Source: Streptomyces sp. WZ.A104
GTDB lineage: Bacteria; Actinomycetota; Actinomycetes; Streptomycetales; Streptomycetaceae
DNA: 64,000 nucleotides
Direction: 5' to 3'
NCBI RefSeq assembly: GCF_002382885.1
Contig: NZ_NWVL01000026.1
Span: 1-64,000, forward strand
Part shown: positions 33,688-43,037 of the stretch, one piece after another
Layout of the letters: each line of letters begins with the position of its first letter
How positions within the stretch are numbered: position 1 is the stretch's first letter
Position numbers and translations under genes: made by a program
The notes under the pieces: model-generated
Seen by the model: the letters and a program-made list of their open reading frames with translations, nothing else
Database searches by the model: none
What the model was told of the DNA's origin: nothing

Positions 33688-36600
33688 CGGTACAGCTGGT
33701 GGAGAAGGACAGCGAGCTGGACCGGCGGATTCTGCCGAAGGTCATCGCCTGCGCGTGCGCACTCGCGCAACAGCACTTTCCGCTGCGGACGGGGGACGGC
33801 AGCGCCGGTACCGACCTACAGCGCGTGTCTTACCTGCTCACGGGGCAGTACGACGCGTGGACCGAGTATCCGCAGCTCTCGGGCGACGAGCAGCGGCGGA
33901 TCAGCCGCATGCTGCGCCAGCGCCCCAACCGGCTGAGTAACGAGGAGTCGCTGCGTACGGACGCGGAGCGGTTCCTGGCCACGGGGGCGATCTGTGAGTA
34001 CGTCCTGCAGGACGATGAGGTGCTCGCCGCCCGCCACGGCATGTTGCCCCAGGAGCTCGCCGACGTGCTGCTGGAGGAGATCGACCGGCTGCGTGCCGAG
34101 AACTCCGGTGCGCTGCCCGGCGCCGAGCCCGGCGACTACGTGACCACCCTGCGGGTGCCGATCGCCGGTCACGACTCCACGTGGGCCGTTCAGGCCCACT
34201 ACACGCTGGAGGAGCGGCATGCGGCACCGGAGGTCGAGCCTGTCAGGGTGCGCACCGCGCCGGCGGCCGGGCAGTTGACCCTCAAGGTGAACGAGTTCCT
34301 CGCTCTCAACAGGGTGCTGGACCAGGAAGCCGGTGAGTCTTTCCGTACCGAGTCCCTTGAGCCGCTGTTTGCTCAGCTGCGCACCGGCGACGACGTCGAG
34401 CTCGGTGAACTGCTGCGAGTGGAGGCAGGGAATCTGCGGGTGCTCCAAGCCCCGACCGGGTTCGGCAAGAGCGTGCTGATGCGCAGTCTGGGCTCCTGGG
34501 CCCATGAGGAGGGCGTCACGCTGGGGCTGGCCGTTCCCACCACCATGGCGGCGCTGAAGATGGCCTACGGCATCGAGAAGGACCTGCGCTCGCGCGGAGT
34601 TGAGCATCCCGAGCGACTGGTTGTGCCGCTGATGTCGCCGAACAGCATGATGGTCGCCCTGGATCAAGTGGCAGCGGAGTCGAGGGACCGGGCCTTCATC
34701 AAGTGGGCGGAGGACCGGCTCGGCTACGGCTGTGCCCTGCCGTCGCTGGCCACCGTCGACGACGAGGTCGATGCTTGGGTACCCGGTCATGAGGCATGCA
34801 TGTCCCTGGTCCCGTATCGGCCCGTCGGTGTCCCGGAATCAGGCCGGGGCTCGAAGGCGCGGCGACTGGGGACCTGCGCCTGTCCGTTCCGTGCGGTGTG
34901 TGGGAAGTTCCGTCTGGCCCGGCAGGCTTGCACCGCGCAGATCATCGTCACCACGCACGCGAACTTTTACCAGGGGCATCTGCACATCCCGGTCCAGGTC
35001 GACTCCGGGGCCATCGTCGAGCGGATGACGGTGGAGGAACTGATCCTGCGGCGCTGCCAGCTCACCGCCCTGGACGAAGTGGACGCCTTCCAGTCATTCG
35101 TCCTGGGCCGGGCCGGCAGGGGACTCACTTTGGCCTGGGGTAACCGTCAGGACCAGCGTCCGCTACTGAGGCTCGACGGTGAGTTCATCCAGGCATTCGG
35201 GCGGGTGCGTCCGGCCCTGGACGAGAGTATGCGCAACACGCTGATGCGTACCCGCTGGCTCGCCGAGACCTACACCAGCCACCTCGCCCACGGTGCGCTC
35301 GGCCCCAGCGACCGCAAAGAGGTGAAGAAGAGGAGTCGCAGTCCCAAGAAGTCGGGGCGTCCGGCTCAGGAGCGACGGTGGATCATTCCGCAGCGCTGGG
35401 ACGGGTGGATCAGTACGCAGCTGCGTGCCCTGTTCGCCAACGACGACCAGCAGGTGACCACGCAAGAGCGCGGTTTCTCGCCGGATACGGCGGAGCGTGG
35501 TCTGTTCGCCGCCCTGTACGAGCGCAAGATCAAGATGACGGCGTTGCCCGAGCACCTGCATCCGTTCGCCGAGCTCCTGCGGGATGTCATCGACCCTGAC
35601 GCGGATGCCGGATCACTGTCCCACGTGCGCAAGCAGCTGGAGCAGCGGCTTGCCCCGTGGGTGCCCAATCAGCAGGTCCGGGCTGACGTGCTGGACCGGA
35701 TGCTGCGCCGAGCCTTCCTCGAACCCCTGCGGCTGCTGCTGTACCGCTTCGTCCACAACGCACAGCAGCTCAAGCTGGCCGGCGTCGAGGCGGCACGGGA
35801 CATCGCCGACGTGCTCGGGCCCTTCAGCGCGTGGCGGGCCATCCCGCATGGTCCGCAGGGACGGCTCATGTTCGCCTTCACCGAGGACGTCAGGACCGGG
35901 GTGCCGGAAGACACCCGGCTGAGCGTGGCGGCCTTCGGCGGGGACCCGCACACCTACGTCACCACCCTGGGCCAGATCACCGCCCTGGCACACAGCGGCC
36001 ACAAGCGTGTCGTGCTGGGCCTGTCCGCCACCGCGTACGCGCCCGGTGCACACCGCCACCACGTGCACACCGTCCCCACCTGGTGGGTACCCGACGACGT
36101 CGATCACGGGGTGAGCATCGAGGCCGAGCTCTTCCCCGGCCTGGGCGAAGAGATGCTGAGGGTCTCTGGCATCACGGGCAAGGACCGGATCGAGGCCACG
36201 CGTCTTCTGGGCCGACGCATGTGGCCCAGGCTGCGTGGCGAGCTGAAGGATCTCGGAGGTCTGAGCAAGCGCCGTGTTCAGGACTCCATCCTGCTCGTCA
36301 CCACTTCCTACGACAGCTGCCAGCACCTGCGCGACGGCCTGCTGGCCGCCGGAGCCGAACCCGGTCTCATCGCGGTTGCCGTCAGACCCCGTCCGGACGA
36401 CGAACCCGTGGCCCGTCACGACGAGACCGGCGAACTGCTCTGGCACGAGATCCCCGGCGACCAGCTGGAATCGTTCACCCGTCTGCCCAAGGCCCGGATC
36501 CTGATCGCTCCGCTGGGCCGCGCCGAACGAGGACTGAACATCCTCGCGCCGCAGTCCAACAAGTCCGCGATCGGCTCCATCTGGCTCGCCATCCGCCCCG

Positions 36601-37046
36601 TCCCGCTGGTCGACGAACCCGACGAACTCCTCGCCCACGTCGGTGCCCGCGCCCTGGACGAGAAGGAGACCAGCAGTGAGCCCTGGACCGAACTCGAGCG
36701 GCGCCGCGCGGTGGCCGGCCACTACTTCGAAAAGCTGATCACCAGCGAACGCTACTTCCGCTCTCTGCCGCTCCGGGCCAAGAGAGCCATCGCAGCCGAG
36801 CTCATCATCAGCCTCATCCAGCTCGTCGGCCGCGCCCGGCGCGGAGGCACACCGGGCCGCATCAAACTCGTCGACGCCGCCTTCCTGGACACAAGCGGCA
36901 ACTCCGACCTGCCCTACCTCATCCGCGAGCTGCGCACCCAGTGGGCCCGGAGCAACGAGTTGCCCCTCATGCGCCGCTACTACGGCACCACCCTGAACGC
37001 CTTCTTCCGCTTCGCCGATCACCACATCCGGGAGACCACCCGATGA
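33684..37046 (+). CDS. pPIWI-RE island DinG-like SF2 helicase
   Basis: A 1120-residue protein. Walker A is A-P-T-G-F-G-K262-S, the DEAH-like box is D464-E-V-D, and motif VI-like Q-L-V-G-R-A-R-R-G-G-T lies near residue 1055. Between motifs I and II, C398, C400, C406 and C416 resemble the XPD/DinG iron-sulfur cluster. The N-terminal 240 residues are a helical domain specific to the island (domain Z type). It should unwind DNA or R-loops for the PIWI and nuclease partners, to which it is coupled by ATGA overlaps on both sides. Confidence 0.88.
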   Translation: MTVQLVEKDSELDRRILPKVIACACALAQQHFPLRTGDGSAGTDLQRVSYLLTGQYDAWTEYPQLSGDEQRRISRMLRQRPNRLSNEESLRTDAERFLATGAICEYVLQDDEVLAARHGMLPQELADVLLEEIDRLRAENSGALPGAEPGDYVTTLRVPIAGHDSTWAVQAHYTLEERHAAPEVEPVRVRTAPAAGQLTLKVNEFLALNRVLDQEAGESFRTESLEPLFAQLRTGDDVELGELLRVEAGNLRVLQAPTGFGKSVLMRSLGSWAHEEGVTLGLAVPTTMAALKMAYGIEKDLRSRGVEHPERLVVPLMSPNSMMVALDQVAAESRDRAFIKWAEDRLGYGCALPSLATVDDEVDAWVPGHEACMSLVPYRPVGVPESGRGSKARRLGTCACPFRAVCGKFRLARQACTAQIIVTTHANFYQGHLHIPVQVDSGAIVERMTVEELILRRCQLTALDEVDAFQSFVLGRAGRGLTLAWGNRQDQRPLLRLDGEFIQAFGRVRPALDESMRNTLMRTRWLAETYTSHLAHGALGPSDRKEVKKRSRSPKKSGRPAQERRWIIPQRWDGWISTQLRALFANDDQQVTTQERGFSPDTAERGLFAALYERKIKMTALPEHLHPFAELLRDVIDPDADAGSLSHVRKQLEQRLAPWVPNQQVRADVLDRMLRRAFLEPLRLLLYRFVHNAQQLKLAGVEAARDIADVLGPFSAWRAIPHGPQGRLMFAFTEDVRTGVPEDTRLSVAAFGGDPHTYVTTLGQITALAHSGHKRVVLGLSATAYAPGAHRHHVHTVPTWWVPDDVDHGVSIEAELFPGLGEEMLRVSGITGKDRIEATRLLGRRMWPRLRGELKDLGGLSKRRVQDSILLVTTSYDSCQHLRDGLLAAGAEPGLIAVAVRPRPDDEPVARHDETGELLWHEIPGDQLESFTRLPKARILIAPLGRAERGLNILAPQSNKSAIGSIWLAIRPVPLVDEPDELLAHVGARALDEKETSSEPWTELERRRAVAGHYFEKLITSERYFRSLPLRAKRAIAAELIISLIQLVGRARRGGTPGRIKLVDAAFLDTSGNSDLPYLIRELRTQWARSNELPLMRRYYGTTLNAFFRFADHHIRETTR

Positions 37047-39625
37047 TCAGCACCCTGGCCTTCCTCTTCCCGTACAGCGGGCTCGGGAAGATCACGCTCT
37101 ACCCCCTGAATCGCGAGTTCGGGGAGGCGTGGAGCTCCCTGCCCAGCTACGGCGACGCCAAGAACGGAAAGCCGCGCCGCCCTCCGTATGCCGGGCTGGC
37201 CGCCGCGCTCAGCGCGGTGTCGGGCCAGCCTGTCGTTCTCATGCCGCACAGCTACGAGCCCGTCGACGACGAATTCGCCCAGCCCGCCGTCGCCGTCACC
37301 ACTCGGCCCTTCGACCCCTGGATCTTGTCCACTGCGGTCAGCGAGTGGGAGCGGTGCGTACGCAAGGGCGAGGACGCCAACACGCTCGCCCCCCTGCTGG
37401 CTGCCGCCGAAGTCGAGCACCCCGATCTAGCCTCTTACGTCCGCGGGGCCGAGGACGGCACTCCGCACGCCCCGGGCTGGTTCTACCGGGTCGCGGCCTG
37501 GAACTTCGCGCAGCGCCTGGCCCGCACATCCCTGCCCGTCCCCGACGGCCCCAGGATGCGCCGAATCCGTTGGCGCATGGACACCCAGGGCAGCCTCATC
37601 AGCTGGGACGACGTCACGAAGAGGACGACCCTGAAGCCCAAGCGCACCGGATACGCCCTGCACAAACTGGACTTCCGTGTCGTCACCCAGCCCGGCGAGC
37701 CTCTGTTCGCCCTCCACGTGCTGCCCACGTTCAGCCGCCTGGCCACCCACTGGGCCAGCACCCGCACCGCCTTCATCGAGCACGGCACAAACAAGAACAC
37801 GCTGTTGCGGATGCCGATCGGCCACACCAAGAACAACGACGGCGAGTGGGTGCCCTACGCCCGCAACTACGCCGCCGAAGTCCTCGACGCCTGCGGCATG
37901 GACTTCACCGCCTGGCCCACCAACGACGATCTCGCCGCGCTCCGAGGCCAGATGCGCGCTCTCGTTCCGGGTCCCGTGCCGCACGTCCTCGGCAAAGGTG
38001 TCGGAACCCGCTTCAACAAGATCCTCGCCGACCACATCAACGAGACTTTCAAGCGCCCCAAGATCATCCAAGTCGGCTTCGAACCTACCCCCATCGAGCT
38101 GACCCGCCCGACCAAGGGCTCGGTCGCCCGCGCCGATCTCGACCACGCCCTCGCCGCCACCGGCAGCGAAGCCGTTCGCATCATCGCCCTCTACAGCGAC
38201 GGCACGACGCGCCGGAGGATGACCGAGGCCCTAGCCCCCTACACGAACACCCCCGACCAGCCACTGGACTGCAGCGACCACACCGACCACCGCCTCAGCG
38301 AACGGCTCTTCGTCCGCTTCCACCGCCTGCCTGCCCTCGACCGCGCCGACCGCGTCGACTGGCACGACGAACTCGCCTTCCTGGACCAACTTGAGGACGG
38401 CACCCTGAACGGCGCCTGGGTCGAGACCATCTGGAACCCCAAGCCAACTAAACGCGAACGCGAAGCGGGTCAGCACCGCCACGACCACAAACGCGACCTG
38501 CGCCGTGCCCTGTACGAGCGCGACATCGTCTCCCAGTTCTTGGCTCGCCAGACGACGCCCGAACCCGACGACGTGGCCGAGACAGAAGCGGACGACGAGG
38601 CCGAACCTCCCAAGGACTACAAAGCGATCAACGCCCTGCGGGATCTCATGTTCCGGCTCGGCTGCGTGGACGATCGTCTCCGCCACGTCACCGACCTGGC
38701 CGACGAACCCATCCTGGTCGGTATCCACCTACGCCAGCAGCGCATCAGCAATCGCCGGTCCGGCGCCGCCGACCGCACGCAGATGGTCGAAGTCCTCACA
38801 GCGCTCCACACCAGCAGGGATCCCGACCACCCGTGGCACATGGAGTCTTACGACCACAGCACCCATGACTGGCGGCCCCAAGCTGCAGCAGAAGCGGCCT
38901 TCGGCCGGGGCGCGATCGGCCGCGAGGGGCACGCGCGTCACGAAGAGGGCGCCTTGCTGGCGCGTCAGCACATCGATTCCGCCCTGAAGATCCTTCCCTC
39001 CGATCGCCCGTTGATCATCTTCGTGGACACGGAAGCCTGCCGCACCATCTGGCCCGGCCTCCAAAACGTCCGCTTCGGCAGGGGGCCTCTGCCGGGGGAT
39101 GACCTGCGCACCCCCACACGGTCCGTCGCCGTGATCGCCGTCAACACCTCCTACGGCGAAGTGCCCACCCCGGTGGAGAACACCGCCAGCCCGCGCAAGA
39201 GCCCCAAACGCCCGCCCAAGCCCCAAGACCGCCTCTACAAGCGCACGACCAGCACCGGCCTCACCAGCTGGTACATCGCCCAGGCATCCCGTACCTACGA
39301 GGGCTTCGGACAAGCCGGCAGCATCGGCGGCGTCTACACCCGCTTCACCCTTCCCAAGGACGACTGGGCCCTCCAGCGCAAGGACTGGCACAGTTTCACA
39401 GCTACTCAGCTTGCCGTCCCCCACGCCGGAGGCCGGGACCCGCAACAACTCGCTGCTCTCGCAGCACAGTTGTGCCACCAGTCCCTGGCCTGGGATGCGC
39501 GTACCCGCCACCCGTTCCCGCTGCATGTCGCCGGCGCCATGGACCGCGCCCACCCCGAATTCCGCGGCCCCAGCATCGAGCCCAGCATCACCCCCGAGGC
39601 GGACGAAGCGCAGGACGACGTGTAG
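37043..39625 (+). CDS. pPIWI-RE family PIWI/RNase H-fold protein
   Basis: An 860-residue protein; its ATG overlaps the helicase stop. The N-terminal domain X-like part (about 1-370) precedes a MID-like region and a PIWI/RNase H region in the last 300 residues, where R-P-L-I-I-F-V-D662-T-E-A gives the first catalytic-type Asp and R-S-V-A-V-I-A-V-N-T the next strand. The charged E-R-E-A-G-Q-H-R-H-D-H-K-R-D segment (near 475) and W-N-P-K resemble the family's conserved basic region. Third and last gene of the island; proposed to use a nucleic-acid guide. Confidence 0.85.
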   Translation: MISTLAFLFPYSGLGKITLYPLNREFGEAWSSLPSYGDAKNGKPRRPPYAGLAAALSAVSGQPVVLMPHSYEPVDDEFAQPAVAVTTRPFDPWILSTAVSEWERCVRKGEDANTLAPLLAAAEVEHPDLASYVRGAEDGTPHAPGWFYRVAAWNFAQRLARTSLPVPDGPRMRRIRWRMDTQGSLISWDDVTKRTTLKPKRTGYALHKLDFRVVTQPGEPLFALHVLPTFSRLATHWASTRTAFIEHGTNKNTLLRMPIGHTKNNDGEWVPYARNYAAEVLDACGMDFTAWPTNDDLAALRGQMRALVPGPVPHVLGKGVGTRFNKILADHINETFKRPKIIQVGFEPTPIELTRPTKGSVARADLDHALAATGSEAVRIIALYSDGTTRRRMTEALAPYTNTPDQPLDCSDHTDHRLSERLFVRFHRLPALDRADRVDWHDELAFLDQLEDGTLNGAWVETIWNPKPTKREREAGQHRHDHKRDLRRALYERDIVSQFLARQTTPEPDDVAETEADDEAEPPKDYKAINALRDLMFRLGCVDDRLRHVTDLADEPILVGIHLRQQRISNRRSGAADRTQMVEVLTALHTSRDPDHPWHMESYDHSTHDWRPQAAAEAAFGRGAIGREGHARHEEGALLARQHIDSALKILPSDRPLIIFVDTEACRTIWPGLQNVRFGRGPLPGDDLRTPTRSVAVIAVNTSYGEVPTPVENTASPRKSPKRPPKPQDRLYKRTTSTGLTSWYIAQASRTYEGFGQAGSIGGVYTRFTLPKDDWALQRKDWHSFTATQLAVPHAGGRDPQQLAALAAQLCHQSLAWDARTRHPFPLHVAGAMDRAHPEFRGPSIEPSITPEADEAQDDV

Positions 39626-39770
39626 GGCGACAGGCAGTCAGCACGGGGCAGTCAGCCCTTGCGTCGACCGCGCGTGAGGGGGCTGCCGAGGCCCTTCGCC
39701 CTGCCTCCTCGGTCAGGGCAGCCCAGGGTCCCTGACGTGGTGGCGCTGTACCCCGGTGCGCGGGCAATCA

Positions 39771-39817
39771 CGCACGCCGAGGGGGCCGCCTGGTTGAGGC
39801 AGCTCCCTCGGCGTGCG
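39771..39817. terminator. Terminator at the convergence point
   Basis: A 13-bp perfect stem CGCACGCCGAGGG / CCCTCGGCGTGCG with a 21-nt loop, lying between the stop codons of the rightward (39625) and leftward (39833) units. Confidence 0.75.
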
Positions 39818-39832
39818 ACGTGCGTCATCGGG

Positions 39833-40255
39833 TCAGAAGTCGGCGAGGTGGTTGGCGAGGTGCAGCGCCTTGGCGGCCACGGACAGGGCGGCGTGAAGAC
39901 CGATGGTCTCCAGGAGCGTGGGATGGACGACGCGAGTCCAGTTACCGGGAAGGTCCGGCCATGTGGCCAGGGGGACGTCCGTCGAAGCCAGGCCCAGGCG
40001 GGCGACGACGTTCATCCCGCCCGAAGGGGTGGGTTCCCAGTGCAGCAGCACCGAGCCCGGACGAAGGTGATGGGGATCTCGCACGAACACCCAGGTCGTT
40101 GGGATCGGCCTGGCGGCGGACTGAGGCACGGAGCGGACGAGAGCGCCGCGTACGTCGGGAGGCATGGGACGGTGGGCGACATCACCGAGGAACAAGGGCG
40201 GATGCAGAGGGTTCTTCGCGTCCGTCGGGAACCGCGAGCGCGACCGGCGGTTCAC
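39833..40255 (-). CDS. Hypothetical protein, last gene of leftward unit
   Basis: A 140-residue protein. A basic N-terminus leads to T-T-W-V-F-V-R-D-P and V-L-L-H-W-E-P-T-P-S-G-G-M, then a helical tail A-A-L-S-V-A-A-K-A-L-H-L-A-N-H-L. No recognised family. ATGA overlap with the upstream 74-residue gene. Confidence 0.65.
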   Translation of the reverse strand: MNRRSRSRFPTDAKNPLHPPLFLGDVAHRPMPPDVRGALVRSVPQSAARPIPTTWVFVRDPHHLRPGSVLLHWEPTPSGGMNVVARLGLASTDVPLATWPDLPGNWTRVVHPTLLETIGLHAALSVAAKALHLANHLADF

Positions 40256-40476
40256 ACGTCGGCCCAGTCGAGCTGACAGCGGACCGCGGGCGGCAGCACG
40301 CCCTCTTGACCGTTCTCGGCGAGGTAAACGGCGCCGTCCGGGCCGCTGACCTCAACGACGCGTCCGACGCGGTGGACCTGGGGCCAGTCCGGGTTGATGG
40401 CGAAGTACAAGGGGAGATCCGGGTCGACCGCCTGGAGCTGGCGGATCAGCTGACGAACGGTGATCTGATGGGGCAA
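40252..40476 (-). CDS. Small hypothetical protein
   Basis: A 74-residue protein: T-V-R-Q-L-I-R-Q-L-Q-A-V-D-P-D-L-P-L-Y-F resembles the start of small phage/ICE proteins of this kind, followed by beta-strands (V-G-R-V-V-E-V-S, G-A-V-Y-L-A-E). No assigned function. Coupled to its neighbour by ATGA overlap. Confidence 0.68.
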   Translation of the reverse strand: MPHQITVRQLIRQLQAVDPDLPLYFAINPDWPQVHRVGRVVEVSGPDGAVYLAENGQEGVLPPAVRCQLDWADV

Positions 40477-40518
40477 GACGGTCTCCTGAGCTGGTTGAAC
40501 GGGGTGGTCTGGCGTGGA

Positions 40519-40893
40519 TCAGACGCAGGGGCAGCCGCGGTTGGGGGAGGCGATGAGCGCGGCGAGGAATCCGGCCACGGCCTGGGCCGGGACACCGGGC
40601 CCGAAGGTCTCGCTCCAGGCCACCTTGTCGTCGGCGTCTTTGACGTGGATGTGCCAGAGCTCGCCGCGCGCGGCCTCCTTGGTCTCGGGAAGGAACCCGA
40701 CGTACACCAGCTGATCGGGACTGGAGCAGTGGACGTTCGCGTACGGGTCGGAGGAGACGTCCCAGCCCTTGTGCCGGAGCAGCTCGACCACCGGGGTGGC
40801 GCAGTGGCAGTCGAGCAGCCATTTGCGGTCGCCGAGCGTGGCGTGAGGAGGGGCGACGGGGACCTGGACCGGTGTAGCGGCGATGAGCGTCAT
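40519..40893 (-). CDS. DUF317-like single-domain protein
   Basis: A 124-residue protein from ATG 40893. W-H-I-H-V-K-D and W-S-E-T-F-G-P-G-V-P-A-Q-A-V-A-G-F-L-A-A-L follow the DUF317 pattern (aromatic strand, then T/V-P-x-x-h-h-x-x-F helix). DUF317 proteins are frequent on Streptomyces plasmids and ICEs, with unknown role. This copy lacks the basic tail seen in the larger relatives nearby. Confidence 0.75.
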   Translation of the reverse strand: MTLIAATPVQVPVAPPHATLGDRKWLLDCHCATPVVELLRHKGWDVSSDPYANVHCSSPDQLVYVGFLPETKEAARGELWHIHVKDADDKVAWSETFGPGVPAQAVAGFLAALIASPNRGCPCV

Positions 40894-41048
40894 GAGGAGA
40901 AGACCCTTCGTTGACCTGGGGTTTTCGAAGCGGTCGTACGTTGACATGGTTGGCCGACAGGTCTCCAGTCCTGCCACGGGGATGGGCGTCTGCCGTGGGC
41001 GAACTGGGTCGGGAGAGCGATCGTTGGTGAGCCCTGGAGGAATGCAGC

Positions 41049-41079
41049 GGTCGCCCCGGGAGCTGTTCCCGGGGCGACC
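41049..41079. terminator. Strong hairpin
   Basis: A 13-bp perfect stem GGTCGCCCCGGGA / TCCCGGGGCGACC with a 5-nt loop. It lies between the leftward gene starting at 40893 and a small rightward frame at 41100. It may end leftward transcripts from upstream genes or act in processing of the long transcript. Confidence 0.6.
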
Positions 41080-41099
41080 AGAGGAAGGAGAGGAGGGGC

Positions 41100-41264
41100 G
41101 TGCTGAACAGGACGATGCGTACGTACGACGAAGCCGTGGACGATGTGGTGGCGGCGTCCGTGGGGCGATCTCGTATGGCAGACGGCAGGCGGATCGAGCT
41201 GAGCGTCGAGGAGCTCGCGCTGATGGTGCGAGGCGCGGAGGAAAGGCCCGGCCAGGAGAGTTGA
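41100..41264 (+). CDS. Small acidic hypothetical protein
   Basis: A 54-codon frame starting GTG with a good AAGGAGAGGAGG site 6-8 bases upstream (an ATG at 41115 is further from it). The sequence contains T-Y-D-E-A-V-D-D-V-V-A-A-S and I-E-L-S-V-E-E-L-A-L-M-V-R, an antitoxin-like helical make-up. It runs against the flow of the surrounding leftward unit, so it may be an independent gene or an antisense frame. Confidence 0.45.
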   Translation: MLNRTMRTYDEAVDDVVAASVGRSRMADGRRIELSVEELALMVRGAEERPGQES

Positions 41265-41278
41265 AGGGCCGACGGGCA

Positions 41279-41779
41279 TTAACGGCGACTCGTACGAGTC
41301 GCCGGGTTGGTGGGCACCACCCGGCTGGTGTTCTGGGCAACTGGCGGACCGTTCACCGTTTCTGTAGCTGAGTGGGCGCGGGCGGCTTCCGCTCGTGGTG
41401 TGGCTGATCGTGCCAGTGAGCGCGTGAGGCCGTCGGCGAGGTAGTTCTCGGGGTAGGCGTCGATCACCGAGCGGATGGCGTGGAGACGGGCCTGGCTGCC
41501 TGCGCGCGCGCTGAGCAACTTGGCGGAGGACGTACTGACCTGCGTGAGCTCGTAGAAGAGTGGGGCACGGTCCGGGCGGGTGAGGCGGTGAAGGCGCTGC
41601 TGATGGGCCGAAACGTCGCTGTCGTCGATGACGAGTGCTGTTCGTATCCTGAGTGCGGCGACCAGCGCGGGGTCCTGGACCTTTCCCTCGCGGAGAAAGT
41701 GGGTCAGCTCGTCCACGGGATGGCCCCAAGCGGCGTGGATCATGGCGTCGGCGGCAGCGAGATCGGATTCGTCGGTCAC
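41279..41779 (-). CDS. Hypothetical protein with RAxAAR tail
   Basis: A 166-residue helical protein (D-A-M-I-H-A-A-W-G-H-P-V-D-E-L-T-H-F-L). The C-terminal tail begins P-R-A-E-A-A-R-A-H-S and ends T-R-T-S-R-R, the tail type shared by many proteins of this unit. No enzymatic motif. It lies next to the small repeat-bounded element at 41799-42084. Confidence 0.65.
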   Translation of the reverse strand: MTDESDLAAADAMIHAAWGHPVDELTHFLREGKVQDPALVAALRIRTALVIDDSDVSAHQQRLHRLTRPDRAPLFYELTQVSTSSAKLLSARAGSQARLHAIRSVIDAYPENYLADGLTRSLARSATPRAEAARAHSATETVNGPPVAQNTSRVVPTNPATRTSRR

Positions 41780-41798
41780 GGGTGGTGTCGACGGTCAA

Positions 41799-42084
41799 GT
41801 AATTCCCCAGTCGGGGCGTCACGTTCCCCAGACAGACGTTCGGGCTGAGTGGGTAGCGGGTGTCGGGCCGCCCGCCTGAAAATTGTCCGGGACGCCGCAG
41901 CCGATCAAGGACGCCTGCGGCGCCGCTAACGCGGTGAGCTGCGCTCATCCTTGACAGTCCGCCGCGTCCCTCAAGATCAGGCTGGCTGTCGGGCGGCCCG
42001 GGGAAGAGCGGCGTCATCATGGGTATCGCGACGCAACGTCAGGATCCCCATGGGGAGTGTTTGACGTTTCGGCTGGGGAATTAC
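41799..42084. mobile_element. MITE-like element with 12-bp inverted ends
   Basis: GTAATTCCCCAG at 41799-41810 and its exact complement CTGGGGAATTAC at 42073-42084 bound 286 bases that contain no convincing gene but have internal inverted repeats (GGGCCGCCCG-type). The ends resemble those of IS21-like elements in actinomycetes as I recall them. No transposase is present, so it would be a non-autonomous relic. It separates the 166-residue gene from the broken DUF317 gene. Confidence 0.5.
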
Positions 42085-42139
42085 GTGACGTTCCACACGG
42101 GTGGCTCCTGGGCACGGAGATGGGGCTGAGATTTGTCGG

Positions 42140-43006
42140 TCATGACCGCCCAGCCGGGGCTCGTCGGCCGTGGCTGGGGCGGGCTGGCAGGAGGGCGGTG
42201 GGGCTGCACGTGGCTGCCGGCGCGCGGCTGACAGGGCGAGCTGCGTGGGAGCGTGCGCGTGCGGCTGTGGCACGCCGGACATCCAGTGGTGTTGGGACCG
42301 GAGGTGGCACCGGGCGTATTCGGGCGACGCCGCGGTTTTGCTCGGGGACCTCGGACTCGTAGCGGAGTACGGGGGCGGGGTCGGCCAGCCGGGCGGTGGT
42401 CGCCGCGATGAGGTCGACGGGGACCGCGGTGGTGAACGTGGCGTACCAGCGTGAGCTGTAGCCATCGCGGCCACCCCAGAGCAGCCAGCGGTCCTCGTCG
42501 CCGCGGAGTTCAGCGTGGGGATTTAGGACGCCGCCCCTGTGGGTGAGGCCGGCGAGTTCGTCGGGCGCGGTGAAGAGGGTGGTGAGCTGCCAGGTACCTC
42601 GCTTCCATCCGGCTTCTTTCAGGGGCCGAAAGCCTTCCTCGGCTGGACGGCGAACGCCGGTCAGGACGGTGTCCGGGTCCTCGGAGTAGCGGGCGGCGAG
42701 GGTGGTGGTGAAGGCCGTCACCAGCTCCGTCGGTGTGTTGGCGTCGAAGGTGGCGAGCCAGTCGGGCGGTCCGAAGGGATCGCTGTGGGCGGCGACCTTC
42801 CACAAGGTGTTGTCGGGGCCCTAGGGCAGGAAGCCGAGCCGGACATGCTGGTCCAGGGAGGAGACGTAGACGTTCGCCAGCTCGTCGCTTTGAGCCGTGA
42901 AGCCGTGGTTGAGGAGCGGCTGCAGCGCCGGGTCGCCGATGGTGGTGGAGCCGGCCAGGTACAGCGGCGCGACGTGGATGTCGCCGTCGAGCGGGCGGGA
43001 GGGCAT
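42140..43006 (-). pseudogene. DUF317 protein gene interrupted by amber codon
   Basis: Translation from ATG 43006 gives 61 residues ending R-L-G-F-L-P, then TAG (42821-42823), then continues in the same frame with G-P-D-N-T-L-W-K-V-A-A-H to 42140. The second half has D-W-L-A-T-F-D-A-N-T-P-T-E-L-V-T-A-F, equal in layout to P-D-W-I-A-T-F-D-R-E-T-P-H-E-I-V-T-A-F of the next gene, so both parts belong to one DUF317 protein. A single GAG-to-TAG change would explain it. The RAxAAR-type tail is intact, pointing to a recent event. Confidence 0.8.
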
Positions 43007-43037
43007 ACGGGGATCTCCGGGTGTAGGCGGTAGAGCG

